This document shows positions 14,366 through 23,056 of a stretch of 64,000 bases of DNA, piece after piece. The first letter of the stretch is position 1. Every line of letters starts with the position of its first letter. This DNA is from Candidatus Tectomicrobia bacterium (GTDB lineage: Bacteria > UBA8248). The translations under genes were made by a program, and so were the position numbers. Below the pieces are notes generated by a model. The model was not told the DNA's origin. It made no database searches and saw only the letters and a program-made list of their open reading frames with translations. Where the stretch lies: NCBI GenBank assembly GCA_016192135.1, contig JACPUR010000021.1, forward strand, positions 9,720 through 73,719. The letters run 5' to 3'.

Positions 14366-15744
14366 GAGCCCCCGCCCTCCGCCGGGCCGCCGTCCCCCGG
14401 GAGGACGCGCAAGGCCACCTTCCCACCCACTTTCCGGGATGCCGAGCGCGGGTCGAGGTGCCATTCCTCCCGGGGCCGGTTGAAGTAGCGGAGCGCCACA
14501 TGGGGCAGCTCCCGCCGCAGGATGTCCAGGAGGAAGGCCATGCCCATCGCCTCCCCCGCTTCCTCCAGGCCGGGCAAGAGGTCGAGGTAGAGGTCCGGGT
14601 CCATGCAAAGGTTCTTCATCTGGATGACATGGAGGCCCGTGCGCCCGCAGAACTCAATCAGCGCCTCGGCCTCGGCCTCGAGGTCGGTCACCCCGGGGAA
14701 GACGAGGTAGTTGATCTGGGTGTAGAGGCCCGCGTCCACCGCGGCCTTGACCGTGTCCTCCACCTGCTCGAACCCGTAGGTTTCGGGCCGGTAGTAGGCG
14801 CGGTGCCACCCGGGCAGGACGCTGTTCGTGCTCACCCGGATGCTCTCGAGTCCCGCGGCCGCGAGGCGGGGCACCCATTCGGGGCGGCTTCCGTTGGTGT
14901 TGAGGTGAAGGGTGCCGCGCGCGGTGCGCTCGCGGATGAGGCGGCAGGCCCGCTCGATGACCCCCGCCTGGAGCAGGGGCTCGCCCTCGCAGCCCTGGCC
15001 GAAGCTCGCGACGGCGAGCTCCGCCCCCTCGAGATGCGGGAGGGCGATGTCGCGCAGTTCTTCGGGGGTGGGCACGAAGCCGATCCTCTCGTGGCTCGCC
15101 GGGAAGAGGTCGTCCGTCTGGAGGGAGATGCACCCCCGGCAGTCCGCGTTGCACAGGGGGGCGATGGGAAGGCCCATCTCCCAGCGCCCGGCGAAGAAGT
15201 TCTTGGCGGCGAAGCAGTGGAACTCCTGGGCGCAGCGGGCCAGGTGGGGGATCATGCGGTTCTTGGGATGGCGGTCCCGCATCTCCGCCACCCGCCCGGC
15301 GAGCCCCCGGTCGTCGAACCGGGCCGGGGCCCAGCGCGGGCAATCGTCCACCCGGACGGCGGCGCAGACGAAACCTCTCCCCTCCGGGTCGAAGCCCAGG
15401 GCGGTATAGGCCCAGAGCGGGAGCGCCGGGGCGTCCTCCCCGCGCTCGGCGCAGGGCAGGAGGGTGCGCATCCAGCCAGGCGCCGGGAAGGTGCAGGCTG
15501 CGGAGACGGGGACGGGGCTTTCGTCGAAATCGGCCTCTTCCACGACGACGAGCTCGCCCTTCTCCGGGCGCCCCCCCACGGGGTGGCTCCCCGGAAGGGT
15601 GAACAGGCGGCTCCCTTCCGGCAGGGGCGAGAGCTCCTCCGGCTGGGGGGCGACCGCCTCCCGGCCCTGGGCGCCGACCATGGCGAGATCCGGGTGCTCG
15701 AAGATGCGGCCCTGGGGATCGGCCGCGACCATGAGAGGCTGCAT
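14362..15744 (-). CDS. Radical SAM protein of unknown substrate
   Basis: About 460 residues. The motif PLCNADCRGCIS holds the CX3CX2C triad at C198, C202 and C205 that binds the [4Fe-4S] cluster cleaving S-adenosylmethionine. Downstream come FGQGCEGEPLLQ, LHLNTNGSRPEW and INYLVFPGVTD, matching barrel strands of SPASM/MoaA-like radical SAM proteins. The first 150 residues form an unassigned beta-rich domain with several cysteines (C84, C98, C127, C135), and C171 and C177 precede the triad. A TTG at 15762 is an alternative start. The gene sits between a lipoprotein and rimO and is coupled to rimO by a 4-base overlap, so a link to protein or tRNA modification is possible. No characterised homologue is recognised. 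Confidence 0.85.
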   Translation of the reverse strand: MQPLMVAADPQGRIFEHPDLAMVGAQGREAVAPQPEELSPLPEGSRLFTLPGSHPVGGRPEKGELVVVEEADFDESPVPVSAACTFPAPGWMRTLLPCAERGEDAPALPLWAYTALGFDPEGRGFVCAAVRVDDCPRWAPARFDDRGLAGRVAEMRDRHPKNRMIPHLARCAQEFHCFAAKNFFAGRWEMGLPIAPLCNADCRGCISLQTDDLFPASHERIGFVPTPEELRDIALPHLEGAELAVASFGQGCEGEPLLQAGVIERACRLIRERTARGTLHLNTNGSRPEWVPRLAAAGLESIRVSTNSVLPGWHRAYYRPETYGFEQVEDTVKAAVDAGLYTQINYLVFPGVTDLEAEAEALIEFCGRTGLHVIQMKNLCMDPDLYLDLLPGLEEAGEAMGMAFLLDILRRELPHVALRYFNRPREEWHLDPRSASRKVGGKVALRVLPGDGGPAEGGGS

Positions 15745-15770
15745 CGGGAAAGACGGCTCCAAGAGGTCGG

Positions 15771-16220
15771 CTAGCGGGTGGCGACGAAGCCCGAGTAGGC
15801 GGGGATGTTGTGCCGCTGGCGGAGGACCGAAAAGGCCTCGCGCACCTTGTCGAGCTCGGCCTGGACGCGGAGCCCCAGCTCGAGCGGGATGCGCGGGGCC
15901 TCCAGCTGGCGCCCGGCGGCGGCGAGCGAGTCCTTGGCGTCCTGGAGGATGCGCCGCTCTCTGTCCGAGAGGAGGAGCCTCCCCTGGAGGATGGCCCCCT
16001 CCACTTTTCCCATGTGCTCCCCCAGCTCGCGCTGTTCGCGCAGGAGATCGGTCCGGCTGCGGTCGGTCAGGAGCCGGCCGACCACCCCCTCGGTGGCCGC
16101 CCGCCCCAGGCCCTCCACACCCTTCCCGATGGCCTGGGCGCCCGTGTCCACCGCCTGGGGGGCGCCCTGGCAGCCCGCGATCAGAAGCGCGAGAATTCCC
16201 AGTCCGAACAGGCGGCGCAT
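15771..16220 (-). CDS. Putative lipoprotein, helical
   Basis: A 149-residue lipoprotein. The lipobox LIAGC puts the acylated cysteine at C17 after a hydrophobic segment (LFGLGILALL). The mature part begins with a Gly/Ala-rich stretch (QAIGKGVEGLGRAATEG) and continues as charged, probably coiled helices (RTDLLREQRELGEHMGKVEG, RILQDAKDSLAAAGRQLEA, LGLRVQAELDKVREAFSVLRQR). No family is recognised. It lies 26 bases upstream of the radical SAM gene and starts the minus-strand unit, divergent from hsp20. Confidence 0.7.
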   Translation of the reverse strand: MRRLFGLGILALLIAGCQGAPQAVDTGAQAIGKGVEGLGRAATEGVVGRLLTDRSRTDLLREQRELGEHMGKVEGAILQGRLLLSDRERRILQDAKDSLAAAGRQLEAPRIPLELGLRVQAELDKVREAFSVLRQRHNIPAYSGFVATR

Positions 16221-16438
16221 GAATGGTTCTCCGGAAGGAGGCCCTTCGGCCCGGCGAAGGGAGAGCCCCCTAGCTTACAGGCAAGCCGGGCCGGGCGCCA
16301 CAGCGGGGCCGGGCCGCCTTCCTCTCGGCTGGGCGCCGCGGAACCGGGGGCGTCCAATCCCTCAAAACCTTGGGCGCCGCCCATCCCGTGGGATCTCCGC
16401 CGCTCCCGTTGCGCCCGCGCGGGGGATGAGGGAAAATA

Positions 16439-16468
16439 GAAAAATCATCCGGGGGCGCGGGATTTTTC
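16439..16468 (+). promoter_or_regulatory. Inverted repeat upstream of hsp20
   Basis: GAAAAATC (16439-16446) and GATTTTTC (16461-16468) form a perfect 8-base inverted repeat with a 14-base spacer, 36 bases before the hsp20 start codon. It is not a CIRCE element. It could be a regulator site; its right arm also joins a predicted 5'UTR fold. Confidence 0.35.
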
Positions 16469-16500
16469 CCATCCGCCGCTCCGGCGCCGAACGAAGGGAA
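16466..16500 (+). promoter_or_regulatory. Candidate RNA thermometer in the hsp20 leader
   Basis: TTCCC (16466-16470) can pair with GGGAA (16496-16500), the ribosome-binding site of hsp20, enclosing a CGCCG/CGGCG hairpin with a three-base loop (16474-16486). Heat-labile helices hiding the ribosome site are common before small heat-shock genes (ROSE and fourU types). Only five pairs are predicted, so this is a hypothesis. Confidence 0.3.
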
Positions 16501-16504
16501 TCCC

Positions 16505-16960
16505 ATGTCCCCTGCGGATCCGTTCCAGGAATTGGCCTTTTTTCAAAGAAGAATGCAGCGGCTCCTCGAGGAGAGCCTGCGCGGCCGCCGGCCCGCCCCG
16601 GTCCCCGAGCCCGCCGCCGCCCTCGAGACGGCCTGGGCCCCGCGCGTGAACGTCTATGAGCGGGACGACGAGGTGCTGATCTTCGTGGAGCTTCCCGGCA
16701 TCCATTCGCCGGACGAGGTGTCGCTCGAGTTCCAAGAGGGTCTTCTCTCGGTGGGCGGCGTCCGGCGGGAGCCGGACGCCGGGGAACGGGCCGAGGCGGT
16801 GCTGGCGGAGGGAAATTTCGGGGCCTTCCGGCGCCTCATCAGCCTGCCGGAGGATGCCGACCCCTCCTCCATCACGGCCAAGATGAGGGCCGGCGTCCTG
16901 GAGATTCGCGCGGCCAAGCGCAAGCCCCGCCGGCTTGAGATCTCGGAATTCAAGGATTGA
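16505..16960 (+). CDS. Hsp20/alpha-crystallin family small heat-shock protein
   Basis: A 151-residue ATP-independent holdase that binds unfolding proteins and assembles into oligomers. The alpha-crystallin domain covers about residues 45-140: PRVNVYERDDEVLIFVELPGI, VSLEFQEGLLSVGG, then GAFRRLISLPEDADPSSITAKM and the signature AGVLEI. A short C-terminal tail replaces the typical I-x-I motif (LEISEF may serve). The N-terminal arm is Phe/Arg-rich (DPFQELAFFQRRMQRLL). The leader carries an inverted repeat and a possible thermometer fold. The neighbour downstream is a DegP-type protease, so the two may form a protein-quality unit. Length is normal. Confidence 0.92.
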   Translation: MSPADPFQELAFFQRRMQRLLEESLRGRRPAPVPEPAAALETAWAPRVNVYERDDEVLIFVELPGIHSPDEVSLEFQEGLLSVGGVRREPDAGERAEAVLAEGNFGAFRRLISLPEDADPSSITAKMRAGVLEIRAAKRKPRRLEISEFKD

Positions 16961-17036
16961 TCCCGCGGCGGGAGCGCGCTGGCTCCCCCGTGTTTCGGGC
17001 CGTTATGCCGCCGCATGAAGAGGATGACCGCGACCC

Positions 17037-18515
17037 ATGACCATGAGATCCGTCGCTTCCCGGCAAAGGTTCGTGAAGTGGATCAGTTGGCTTCCCGTCC
17101 TCGTCCTGGCCGCCTTCCTGGCCGGGCCGCCGCTGGCGGATCGCCCGGCCTTCGCGGCCGCCGCGGTGCAGGGACTCCCCTCCCTGGCGGACCTGGCCGA
17201 GCGCCTGCGTCCCTCGGTGGTGAACATCAGCGCCGAGACGGTCGTCCAGGCCCAGCCCGGAATCCCGGGCATGCCCGGCGACCCCTGGCCGGAGATGTTC
17301 CGCCGCTTCTTCGAGGGCCAGCCCCTCCCCTTCCCGGAGAGCGGCCCGCCGATCGAGCAGCGGAGCACCAGCCTGGGATCGGGCTTCCTCATCGACAAGG
17401 ACGGCTTCGTCCTGACGAACAACCACGTCATCGAGAAGGCCACCGGCATCACCGTGATCCTCGACAACCGCAAGCGGCGCAAGGCCACGGTGGTGGGCCG
17501 CGATCCCCTGACCGATCTCGCCCTGCTCAAGGTGGAGAAGCGGCCGGGCGACAATTTCGTGCCCGTCGCGCTGGGCGACAGCGATAAGCTCCGGGTGGGA
17601 GAATGGGTGATGGCCATCGGCAATCCCTTCGGCCTCTCGCACACGGTGACGGCCGGGATCGTGAGCGCCAAGGGCCGGATGATCGGGGCCGGGCGCTTCG
17701 ACGACTTCATCCAGACGGACGCCTCCATCAACCCCGGCAACAGCGGCGGCCCGCTCTTCAACCTCCAGGGCCAGGTGGTCGGGATCAACACCGCCATCTT
17801 CAGCCGGGCCGGGGGCAACATCGGCATCGGCTTCGCCATCCCGGCGAACATGGCGAAGACCATCGTCCCGCAGCTGCGGAAGGGCTCGGTGGTCCGCGGC
17901 TTCCTGGGGGTGTCCATCCAGTCGGTCAATGAGACGATGGCCAAGAGCCTCGGCCTCAAGGAGCAGCGCGGCGCCATCGTCGCCAGCGTGGTGGACGACA
18001 GCCCGGCGGCCAAGGCGGGCATCCGGCGCGGGGACGTGATCACCTCCCTGAACGAGCAGAAGATCGAGAAGGCCCGCGACCTCTCCCGGATAGCGGCCGA
18101 CCTGAAGCCGGGCACCGCGGTCAGGGTGGCGGTCCTCCGCGCGGGGAAGCCTCTCGCCCTCACGGTGACGATGGGCCGCATGCCGGACGAGGAGCAGATG
18201 GTCGCCCGCGCGCCCGCCCGCGAGAACATCACCTCCTCCCTGGGCATCCAGGTGCAGGACCTCACGCCCGACATCGCCCGGCAAGTGGGGGTCCGCACCC
18301 GGTCGGGAGTGGTGATCACCAATGTGACGCAGGGCAGCCCCGCCGCCCAGGTGGGGCTGCAGCGGGGCGACGTGATCATCGAGGTGAACCAGAAGCGCGT
18401 CCGCAATGTGGCCGAGATGGGCCAGGCCCTGCAGCAGGGCAAGGGCACGGGCAACCTCTTCTTCGTGGAACGCAAGGGATCAACTTTCTACATGGCGATC
18501 GAGAACCAGGGTTGA
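17037..18515 (+). CDS. degP: Periplasmic serine endoprotease DegP/HtrA (Do family)
   Basis: A 492-residue HtrA-family protease and chaperone of the envelope. A signal segment spans about residues 14-42 (WISWLPVLVLAAFLAG.., FAA-A). The trypsin-like domain has H130 (LTNNHVIE), D160 (DPLTDLALLK) and S236 (INPGNSGGPL), so the catalytic triad is complete. Two PDZ domains follow at about 275-365 (RGFLGVSIQSV.., PAAKAGIRRGDVITSLN) and about 395-480 (SSLGIQVQDL.., PAAQVGLQRGDVIIEVN). The Q-linker loop is short, with Pro-rich MPGDPWPEMFRRFF. The TGA overlaps the TTG start of the next gene, so the c-di-AMP-type cyclase gene is coupled to it. Confidence 0.95.
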   Translation: MTMRSVASRQRFVKWISWLPVLVLAAFLAGPPLADRPAFAAAAVQGLPSLADLAERLRPSVVNISAETVVQAQPGIPGMPGDPWPEMFRRFFEGQPLPFPESGPPIEQRSTSLGSGFLIDKDGFVLTNNHVIEKATGITVILDNRKRRKATVVGRDPLTDLALLKVEKRPGDNFVPVALGDSDKLRVGEWVMAIGNPFGLSHTVTAGIVSAKGRMIGAGRFDDFIQTDASINPGNSGGPLFNLQGQVVGINTAIFSRAGGNIGIGFAIPANMAKTIVPQLRKGSVVRGFLGVSIQSVNETMAKSLGLKEQRGAIVASVVDDSPAAKAGIRRGDVITSLNEQKIEKARDLSRIAADLKPGTAVRVAVLRAGKPLALTVTMGRMPDEEQMVARAPARENITSSLGIQVQDLTPDIARQVGVRTRSGVVITNVTQGSPAAQVGLQRGDVIIEVNQKRVRNVAEMGQALQQGKGTGNLFFVERKGSTFYMAIENQG

Positions 18516-19447
18516 GCCAGAGCGATCTGACAGAGGCGACCTTCCTCAATTCGAGCCTTCTGGAGGCCGCCGTCCGCATCTGCGGCCAAGTCGGGGCGAA
18601 GGCGATATTCGTCCACATCGACCCCATCCGCGACCTCGACAAGGACCTGGAGCCGCTGGAGCGCCGCCCGCAGGAGCTGGCCTGCTTCATCTCGACGTGC
18701 TCGGCCGAGCGCCACTCCACCCTCGCCGGCCGGGGCTGCCGCGCCATCCAGCTCCCCGACCTGCCCCTGGGCCGGCTGGACACCATCAAGATGGGGGTGC
18801 TCATCGCCCTGAGCGAGGGCTCCATCACGAAGCAGGACACCATCGTCTGCCTCTCCGGCCTCGCCTCGAACGGGCTGATCGACACCCTCATGGTGTTCCG
18901 TCTGGACCAGGAGACGGAGATGTTCCAGACCTCCGAGGCGCCGAGCGCAATCGACGGGGCGGACCCCAAGGTGTTCGAGACGGTGCTCTCGATGGCCCTG
19001 GAGCTCGCGGCGGAGGGGCGCGAGGGGAAGCCCCTGGGCGCCCTCCTCGTGCTGGGCGACCACGAGCTGGTGCTCCAGTACTCGCGGCAGCTCGTGATCA
19101 ATCCCTTCCACGGCTACCCCGAGGAACAGCGGAACATCCTGGACCCGGCCCTGCGGGAGACCATCAAGGAGTTCAGCGCCATCGACGGCGCCTTCGTCAT
19201 CCGGGGGGACGGCGTCATCGAGGCGGCCGGGCGCCACCTGAGCGCCGCGCCGCGCGCGGAGCTGCCCATGGGCCTCGGGGCACGGCACATGGCGGCCTCG
19301 GGCATCACCGAGGTGAGCTCGGCCACCTCCTTCGCCGTGAGCGAGTCCACCGGCACGGTGAGCGTCTTCAAGGACGGGAAGATCCTCATGCAGATCAACA
19401 AATCCCAGACGAGCCAACCGGCGCGCAGGAAGAAGAAAAGCCCCTAG
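18512..19447 (+). CDS. Diadenylate cyclase (DisA_N/DAC domain, DacZ-like)
   Basis: A 311-residue protein predicted to make the second messenger c-di-AMP from two ATP. The DAC domain lies at about residues 170-295 with the catalytic DGA (225-227, AIDGAFVIRGDG) and the RHxxA motif (258-262, GARHMAAS), followed by SSATSFAVSESTGTVSVFKDGKI. The N-terminal 150 residues (VRICGQVGAKAIFVH.., LIALSEGSITKQDTIVCLSG) resemble the pyruvate-kinase C-terminal-like domain found in archaeal-type DacZ. There is no membrane helix and no DNA-binding domain, so it is neither CdaA nor full DisA. It starts at TTG inside the degP stop (TTGA). A tiny membrane-protein gene follows after 12 bases. c-di-AMP commonly controls potassium and osmotic balance. 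Confidence 0.8.
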   Translation: MSQSDLTEATFLNSSLLEAAVRICGQVGAKAIFVHIDPIRDLDKDLEPLERRPQELACFISTCSAERHSTLAGRGCRAIQLPDLPLGRLDTIKMGVLIALSEGSITKQDTIVCLSGLASNGLIDTLMVFRLDQETEMFQTSEAPSAIDGADPKVFETVLSMALELAAEGREGKPLGALLVLGDHELVLQYSRQLVINPFHGYPEEQRNILDPALRETIKEFSAIDGAFVIRGDGVIEAAGRHLSAAPRAELPMGLGARHMAASGITEVSSATSFAVSESTGTVSVFKDGKILMQINKSQTSQPARRKKKSP

Positions 19448-19459
19448 GGAGACACCCTC

Positions 19460-19567
19460 ATGGCGTACAGCAGGCTCTTCTGTCTCTTCACGCTGATTAT
19501 CGCGGGCATCCTGGGGGTGAGCTCCCTGATCCTCATGCTCGACCTGATCGGGATGCCGCTCTTCTAG
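19460..19567 (+). CDS. 35-residue single-pass membrane protein
   Basis: ATG at 19460 with GGGAG about 9 bases upstream opens a 35-codon frame ending in TAG. The product is almost wholly one transmembrane helix (LFCLFTLIIAGILGVSSLILMLDLIGM) starting after MAYSR. It lies 12 bases after the diadenylate cyclase gene and 31 before the methyltransferase gene, in the same direction. Its tight placement in the operon, good ribosome site and clean hydrophobic segment support a real small gene. Function unknown; a membrane partner of the cyclase is a guess. Confidence 0.6.
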   Translation: MAYSRLFCLFTLIIAGILGVSSLILMLDLIGMPLF

Positions 19568-19598
19568 TCCTCCCCGCCACCGCGGGAGGACGCCCCGC

Positions 19599-20384
19599 AT
19601 GACGCCCGACCCTTTCGAGCGCTACCAGCACAACCTGCACCTCTCCCCCATCTCGACGCCCTCCCTGGAGGCCCTCGCGGGGCGCTGCGGCCTCGGCCGG
19701 GAGTCGGCCGTGCTCGACGCGGCCTGCGGGAAGGGAGGGGCCTGCCTCGTCCTCGCCCGGCGCTTCGGCTGCCCGGTCGTGGGGGTGGAGGCCCGGCCGG
19801 AGTTCGCCGAGGAGGCCCGCCGCCTGGCCCTCTTCTCGGACCTCGCCCATCTCGTGGACGTGGTGGAGGGGGGGCCGGGGGAGCTCCTCTTCGACGAGGG
19901 CTACTTCGACCTCGCCCTCCGGCTGGGCCCGGCGCGGCCCTTTCCCGTCCTGGAGGCCGCCCGGCGGCTCTCCCCCCTGGTGCGCCCAGGGGGCTGGATG
20001 ATCCTGGGCGCGGTGGTGTGGAAGCCGGGGGCGCGGGCCGCCGCGCCGGAGGCCCTGCGGGCCTGGGCCGGGGCGGCCGCCCCGGCCGGGGTGCGGGAGG
20101 CGGAGGCGCTGCGCCGGGATTTCGCGGCGGAGGGCCTGGAAGCCGTGGATCATCGGGTCGAGCCCGACGCCTCCTGGGAGTCGTTCTACGCGCCCCAGGC
20201 CCGGGCCATCCTGGAGAGCCGCCGCGAATCCGGGCTCTCCTCCCGGGAGCGCGAGACGCTCGACCGGTGGCAGCGGGAACTGGAGCTTTTCCACAGCGGC
20301 GGGGGGCGGGAGGTCCTGGCCTACGCCTCGTTCCTCCTGCGCCTCCCGGATCGAGATGAGACTCCGGGGGCGGGGATCCGGTAA
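19599..20384 (+). CDS. SAM-dependent methyltransferase, class I
   Basis: A 261-residue class I methyltransferase of unknown substrate. Motif I is VLDAACGKGGACLVLA (about residues 38-53), the acidic end of strand 2 is VVGVEARPEF, motif II region is YFDLALRLGP, and motif III is RPGGWMILGAVVW. The C-terminal third is helical and charged (ESRRESGLSSRERETLDRWQ) and ends in a last strand VLAYASFLLRL. The N terminus FERYQHNLHLSPISTPSLE suggests a UbiE/CoQ5-like or small-molecule enzyme. It lies between the tiny membrane protein and pfkA. Confidence 0.85.
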   Translation: MTPDPFERYQHNLHLSPISTPSLEALAGRCGLGRESAVLDAACGKGGACLVLARRFGCPVVGVEARPEFAEEARRLALFSDLAHLVDVVEGGPGELLFDEGYFDLALRLGPARPFPVLEAARRLSPLVRPGGWMILGAVVWKPGARAAAPEALRAWAGAAAPAGVREAEALRRDFAAEGLEAVDHRVEPDASWESFYAPQARAILESRRESGLSSRERETLDRWQRELELFHSGGGREVLAYASFLLRLPDRDETPGAGIR

Positions 20385-20420
20385 ACTGGCGTCCGACCAT
20401 CCATCAGGGGGAGAGACGCC

Positions 20421-21542
20421 GTGAACGCCGAAGCCGCCGCCAAACCGAAGCGAAAGATCCGGCACCTGGGAATCCTCACCGGGGGAGGGGACTGCCCCGG
20501 GCTGAACGCCGTCATCCGGGGGGCCGTCCTCACCGCCGCCCGGGAGGGGGTACGGATGACCGGCATCCGCAACGCCTTCGGCGGCCTCCTCCACAAGAGC
20601 TACGTGCAGCTCGAGCCGGAGACGGTCGAGGACCTGCTCCAGCGGGGCGGCACCTTTCTGGGCAGCTCGAACCGCGACAACCCCTTCGCCTACCCCATGA
20701 ACATCGACGGCCAGCAGCGCGTGGTGGACGTCTCCGACACCATCCTTTCGAACTTCCGGGAGCTGGGACTGGACGGGCTCATCGCCGTCGGGGGGGACGG
20801 CACCCTCGCCATCACCCACGGCCTCTCCCAGAAGGGCCTGCCCGCCATCTGCGTCCCCAAGACCATCGACAACGACCTCCTGGCGACGGACGTGACCTTC
20901 GGCTTCGACACCGCCGTGGGGACGGCCACCGAGGCCATCGACCGCATCCGCACCACGGCGGAGAGCCACGGGCGGCTCATGGTGGTGGAGGTGATGGGAC
21001 GGAACGCCGGGTGGATCGCCCTCTTCTGCGGGCTCTCCGGGGGGGCGGACGTGATCCTGCTGCCCGAGATCCCCTTCTCCATGGAGGCGGTGGCCGCCAA
21101 GATCCGAGAGGACCGCGCCGAGGGGAAGAACTTCAGCATCATCGTGGTGGCCGAGGGGGCCCACCTCAAGGGCCAGGACGTGGTGGTGAAGGCCATGGTG
21201 AACGATCCGACCGAGCCCCGCCGCCTGGGCGGCATCGGGAACCTCGTGGGGAAGACGCTCGAAGAGATCACCGGCATCGAGACCCGCGTCACCGTCCTCG
21301 GCCACATCCAGCGCGGGGGCACCCCTTCGACCTACGACCGCAACCTCTCCACCCGTTTCGGCGTCCACGCCGCCCTGAACGCCATGGCGGGGAACTTCGG
21401 CCATCTGGTCGCCCTCAGGCACGGCGCCATCGCCCTCGTCCCGCTCGGGGAGGCCGCCAAGGGCCAGCGCCTCGTCCCCCTGGATTCGGACTTCCTCCGG
21501 GTGGGCCGCTCGGTGGGCATCTCCTTCGGGGACGAGGAGTGA
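20421..21542 (+). CDS. pfkA: 6-phosphofructokinase
   Basis: A 373-residue phosphofructokinase of the A family that phosphorylates fructose 6-phosphate in glycolysis. [14 protein letters not shown] (21-34) and GGDGT (124-128) form the phosphoryl-donor site; the Gly within GGDG fits ATP, where PPi-dependent enzymes have Asp. PKTIDND (146-152) is the catalytic loop; its Lys replaces the Gly of the E. coli enzyme and is typical of the long actinobacterial/clade III enzymes. [10 protein letters not shown] and [13 protein letters not shown] are further substrate-site motifs. The start is GTG with GGGGGAGAG upstream. ATP versus PPi use cannot be settled from sequence alone. Confidence 0.92.
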   Translation: MNAEAAAKPKRKIRHLGILTGGGDCPGLNAVIRGAVLTAAREGVRMTGIRNAFGGLLHKSYVQLEPETVEDLLQRGGTFLGSSNRDNPFAYPMNIDGQQRVVDVSDTILSNFRELGLDGLIAVGGDGTLAITHGLSQKGLPAICVPKTIDNDLLATDVTFGFDTAVGTATEAIDRIRTTAESHGRLMVVEVMGRNAGWIALFCGLSGGADVILLPEIPFSMEAVAAKIREDRAEGKNFSIIVVAEGAHLKGQDVVVKAMVNDPTEPRRLGGIGNLVGKTLEEITGIETRVTVLGHIQRGGTPSTYDRNLSTRFGVHAALNAMAGNFGHLVALRHGAIALVPLGEAAKGQRLVPLDSDFLRVGRSVGISFGDEE

Positions 21543-21567
21543 GGCCGCGAACCATCCGGGAGATCCG

Positions 21568-23040
21568 ATGAACGAAATCGTCTCGCTCACCCTCCACGAC
21601 CTCGGCGGGAAGCTCAGGGCGCGGGAGCTCTCCGCCGAAGAGGCGGCGCGCGCCTATCTCGCCCGCGTCGCCGAGACGGAGGAGCGCGTCCACGCCTACC
21701 TGAGCGTCCTGGAGGAGGAGGCGCTCGAGGCCGCCCGCGCGGCCGACAGCCGCCTCAAGGCGGGAGAGAGGGGCTCCCCCCTCCTGGGCGTCCCCGTGGC
21801 GGTCAAGGACCTCCTCTGCATGAAGGGCACGCGCACCACCTGCGGCTCGCGCATCCTGGAGCGCTTCACCGCCCCCTACGACGCCACCGCCGTGGCCCGG
21901 CTCAAGGCGGCGGGGGCGGTCATCCTGGGCAAGCTCAACATGGACGAGTTCGCCATGGGCTCCTCCACCGAGCGGAGCGCCTACGGCCCCACCCGCAACC
22001 CCTGGAACCTCGAGACCACGCCGGGGGGGAGCAGCGGGGGCTCGGCCGCCGCCGTGGCGGCCCGCTCGGCCGCGGCGGCGCTGGGCTCGGACACGGGGGG
22101 CTCCATCCGCCAGCCGGCCGCCTGCTGCGGGGTGGTGGGGATGAAGCCCACCTACGGCCGCGTCTCGCGCTACGGCCTCGTCGCCTTCGCCAGCTCGCTC
22201 GACCAGATCGGGCCCTTCGCCCGCACCGTGCGCGACTGCGCCCTCATGCTCGCCGCCGTGAGCGGGCATGACCCGCGCGACTCGACCTCCGCGACCGAGC
22301 CCGTGCCCGACTACGCCGCGGAACTGGACTCAGGGGCGAAGGGGATGCGCATCGGCATCCCAAAGGAGTACTTCATCGAGGGGATGGACGGGGAGGTCGA
22401 GGCCTCGGTGCGCGAGGCCATCCGGGTGATGGAGGGGCTGGGGGCGCGGATCGAGGAAGTCTCCCTCCCCCACACCGAGTACGCGCTGCCGGTCTACTAC
22501 ATCCTCGCCCCGGCCGAGGCGAGCAGCAACCTCGCCCGCTACGACGGGGTGCGCTACGGGCTGCGCGAGGAGGGGGACTCCGAGTTCGGCCCGCTGTTCG
22601 GGATGTACGCCGCGAGCCGCCAGGCCGGCTTCGGGGAGGAGGTGAAGCGCCGCATCATGCTCGGCACCTACGCCCTCTCCTCGGGCTACTACGACGCCTA
22701 CTACACGAAGGCGCAGCGGGTGCGCACCCTGGTGAGCCGCGACTTCCGGGAGGCTTTCAAGAAGGTGGACGTGATCCTCTCGGCCACGGCGCCGACCCCC
22801 GCCTTCCGGCTCGGGGAGCGTATGGACGATCCGATCGCCATGTACCTCTCGGACATCCTCACCATCCCGTGCAACCTGGCCGGGCTGCCGGGCATCAGCG
22901 TCCCCTGCGGCCTCACCTCGGGAAAGCTCCCCATCGGGCTCCAGTTCGTCGGGCGGCCATTCGGGGAGGGCGAGGTGCTGCGCGCGGCGGCCGCCTTCGA
23001 GGGGGCGACGGCCCACCACCGGGCGCTCCCTCCCCTCTAG
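21568..23040 (+). CDS. gatA: Glutamyl-tRNA(Gln)/Asp-tRNA(Asn) amidotransferase subunit A
   Basis: A 490-residue amidase-signature subunit that releases ammonia from glutamine for tRNA-dependent Gln or Asn formation. The catalytic triad is visible: K80 (VPVAVKDLL), cis-Ser S155 ([12 protein letters not shown]) and nucleophile S179 ([12 protein letters not shown]). [23 protein letters not shown] is the GatA-type sequence that separates it from plain amidases. [32 protein letters not shown] and the end [14 protein letters not shown] are conserved too. No gatC is seen next to it. gatB follows after one intervening gene, in the same operon. Confidence 0.95.
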   Translation: MNEIVSLTLHDLGGKLRARELSAEEAARAYLARVAETEERVHAYLSVLEEEALEAARAADSRLKAGERGSPLLGVPVAVKDLLCMKGTRTTCGSRILERFTAPYDATAVARLKAAGAVILGKLNMDEFAMGSSTERSAYGPTRNPWNLETTPGGSSGGSAAAVAARSAAAALGSDTGGSIRQPAACCGVVGMKPTYGRVSRYGLVAFASSLDQIGPFARTVRDCALMLAAVSGHDPRDSTSATEPVPDYAAELDSGAKGMRIGIPKEYFIEGMDGEVEASVREAIRVMEGLGARIEEVSLPHTEYALPVYYILAPAEASSNLARYDGVRYGLREEGDSEFGPLFGMYAASRQAGFGEEVKRRIMLGTYALSSGYYDAYYTKAQRVRTLVSRDFREAFKKVDVILSATAPTPAFRLGERMDDPIAMYLSDILTIPCNLAGLPGISVPCGLTSGKLPIGLQFVGRPFGEGEVLRAAAAFEGATAHHRALPPL

Positions 23041-23056
23041 GCCGCGGAGACAGGAC

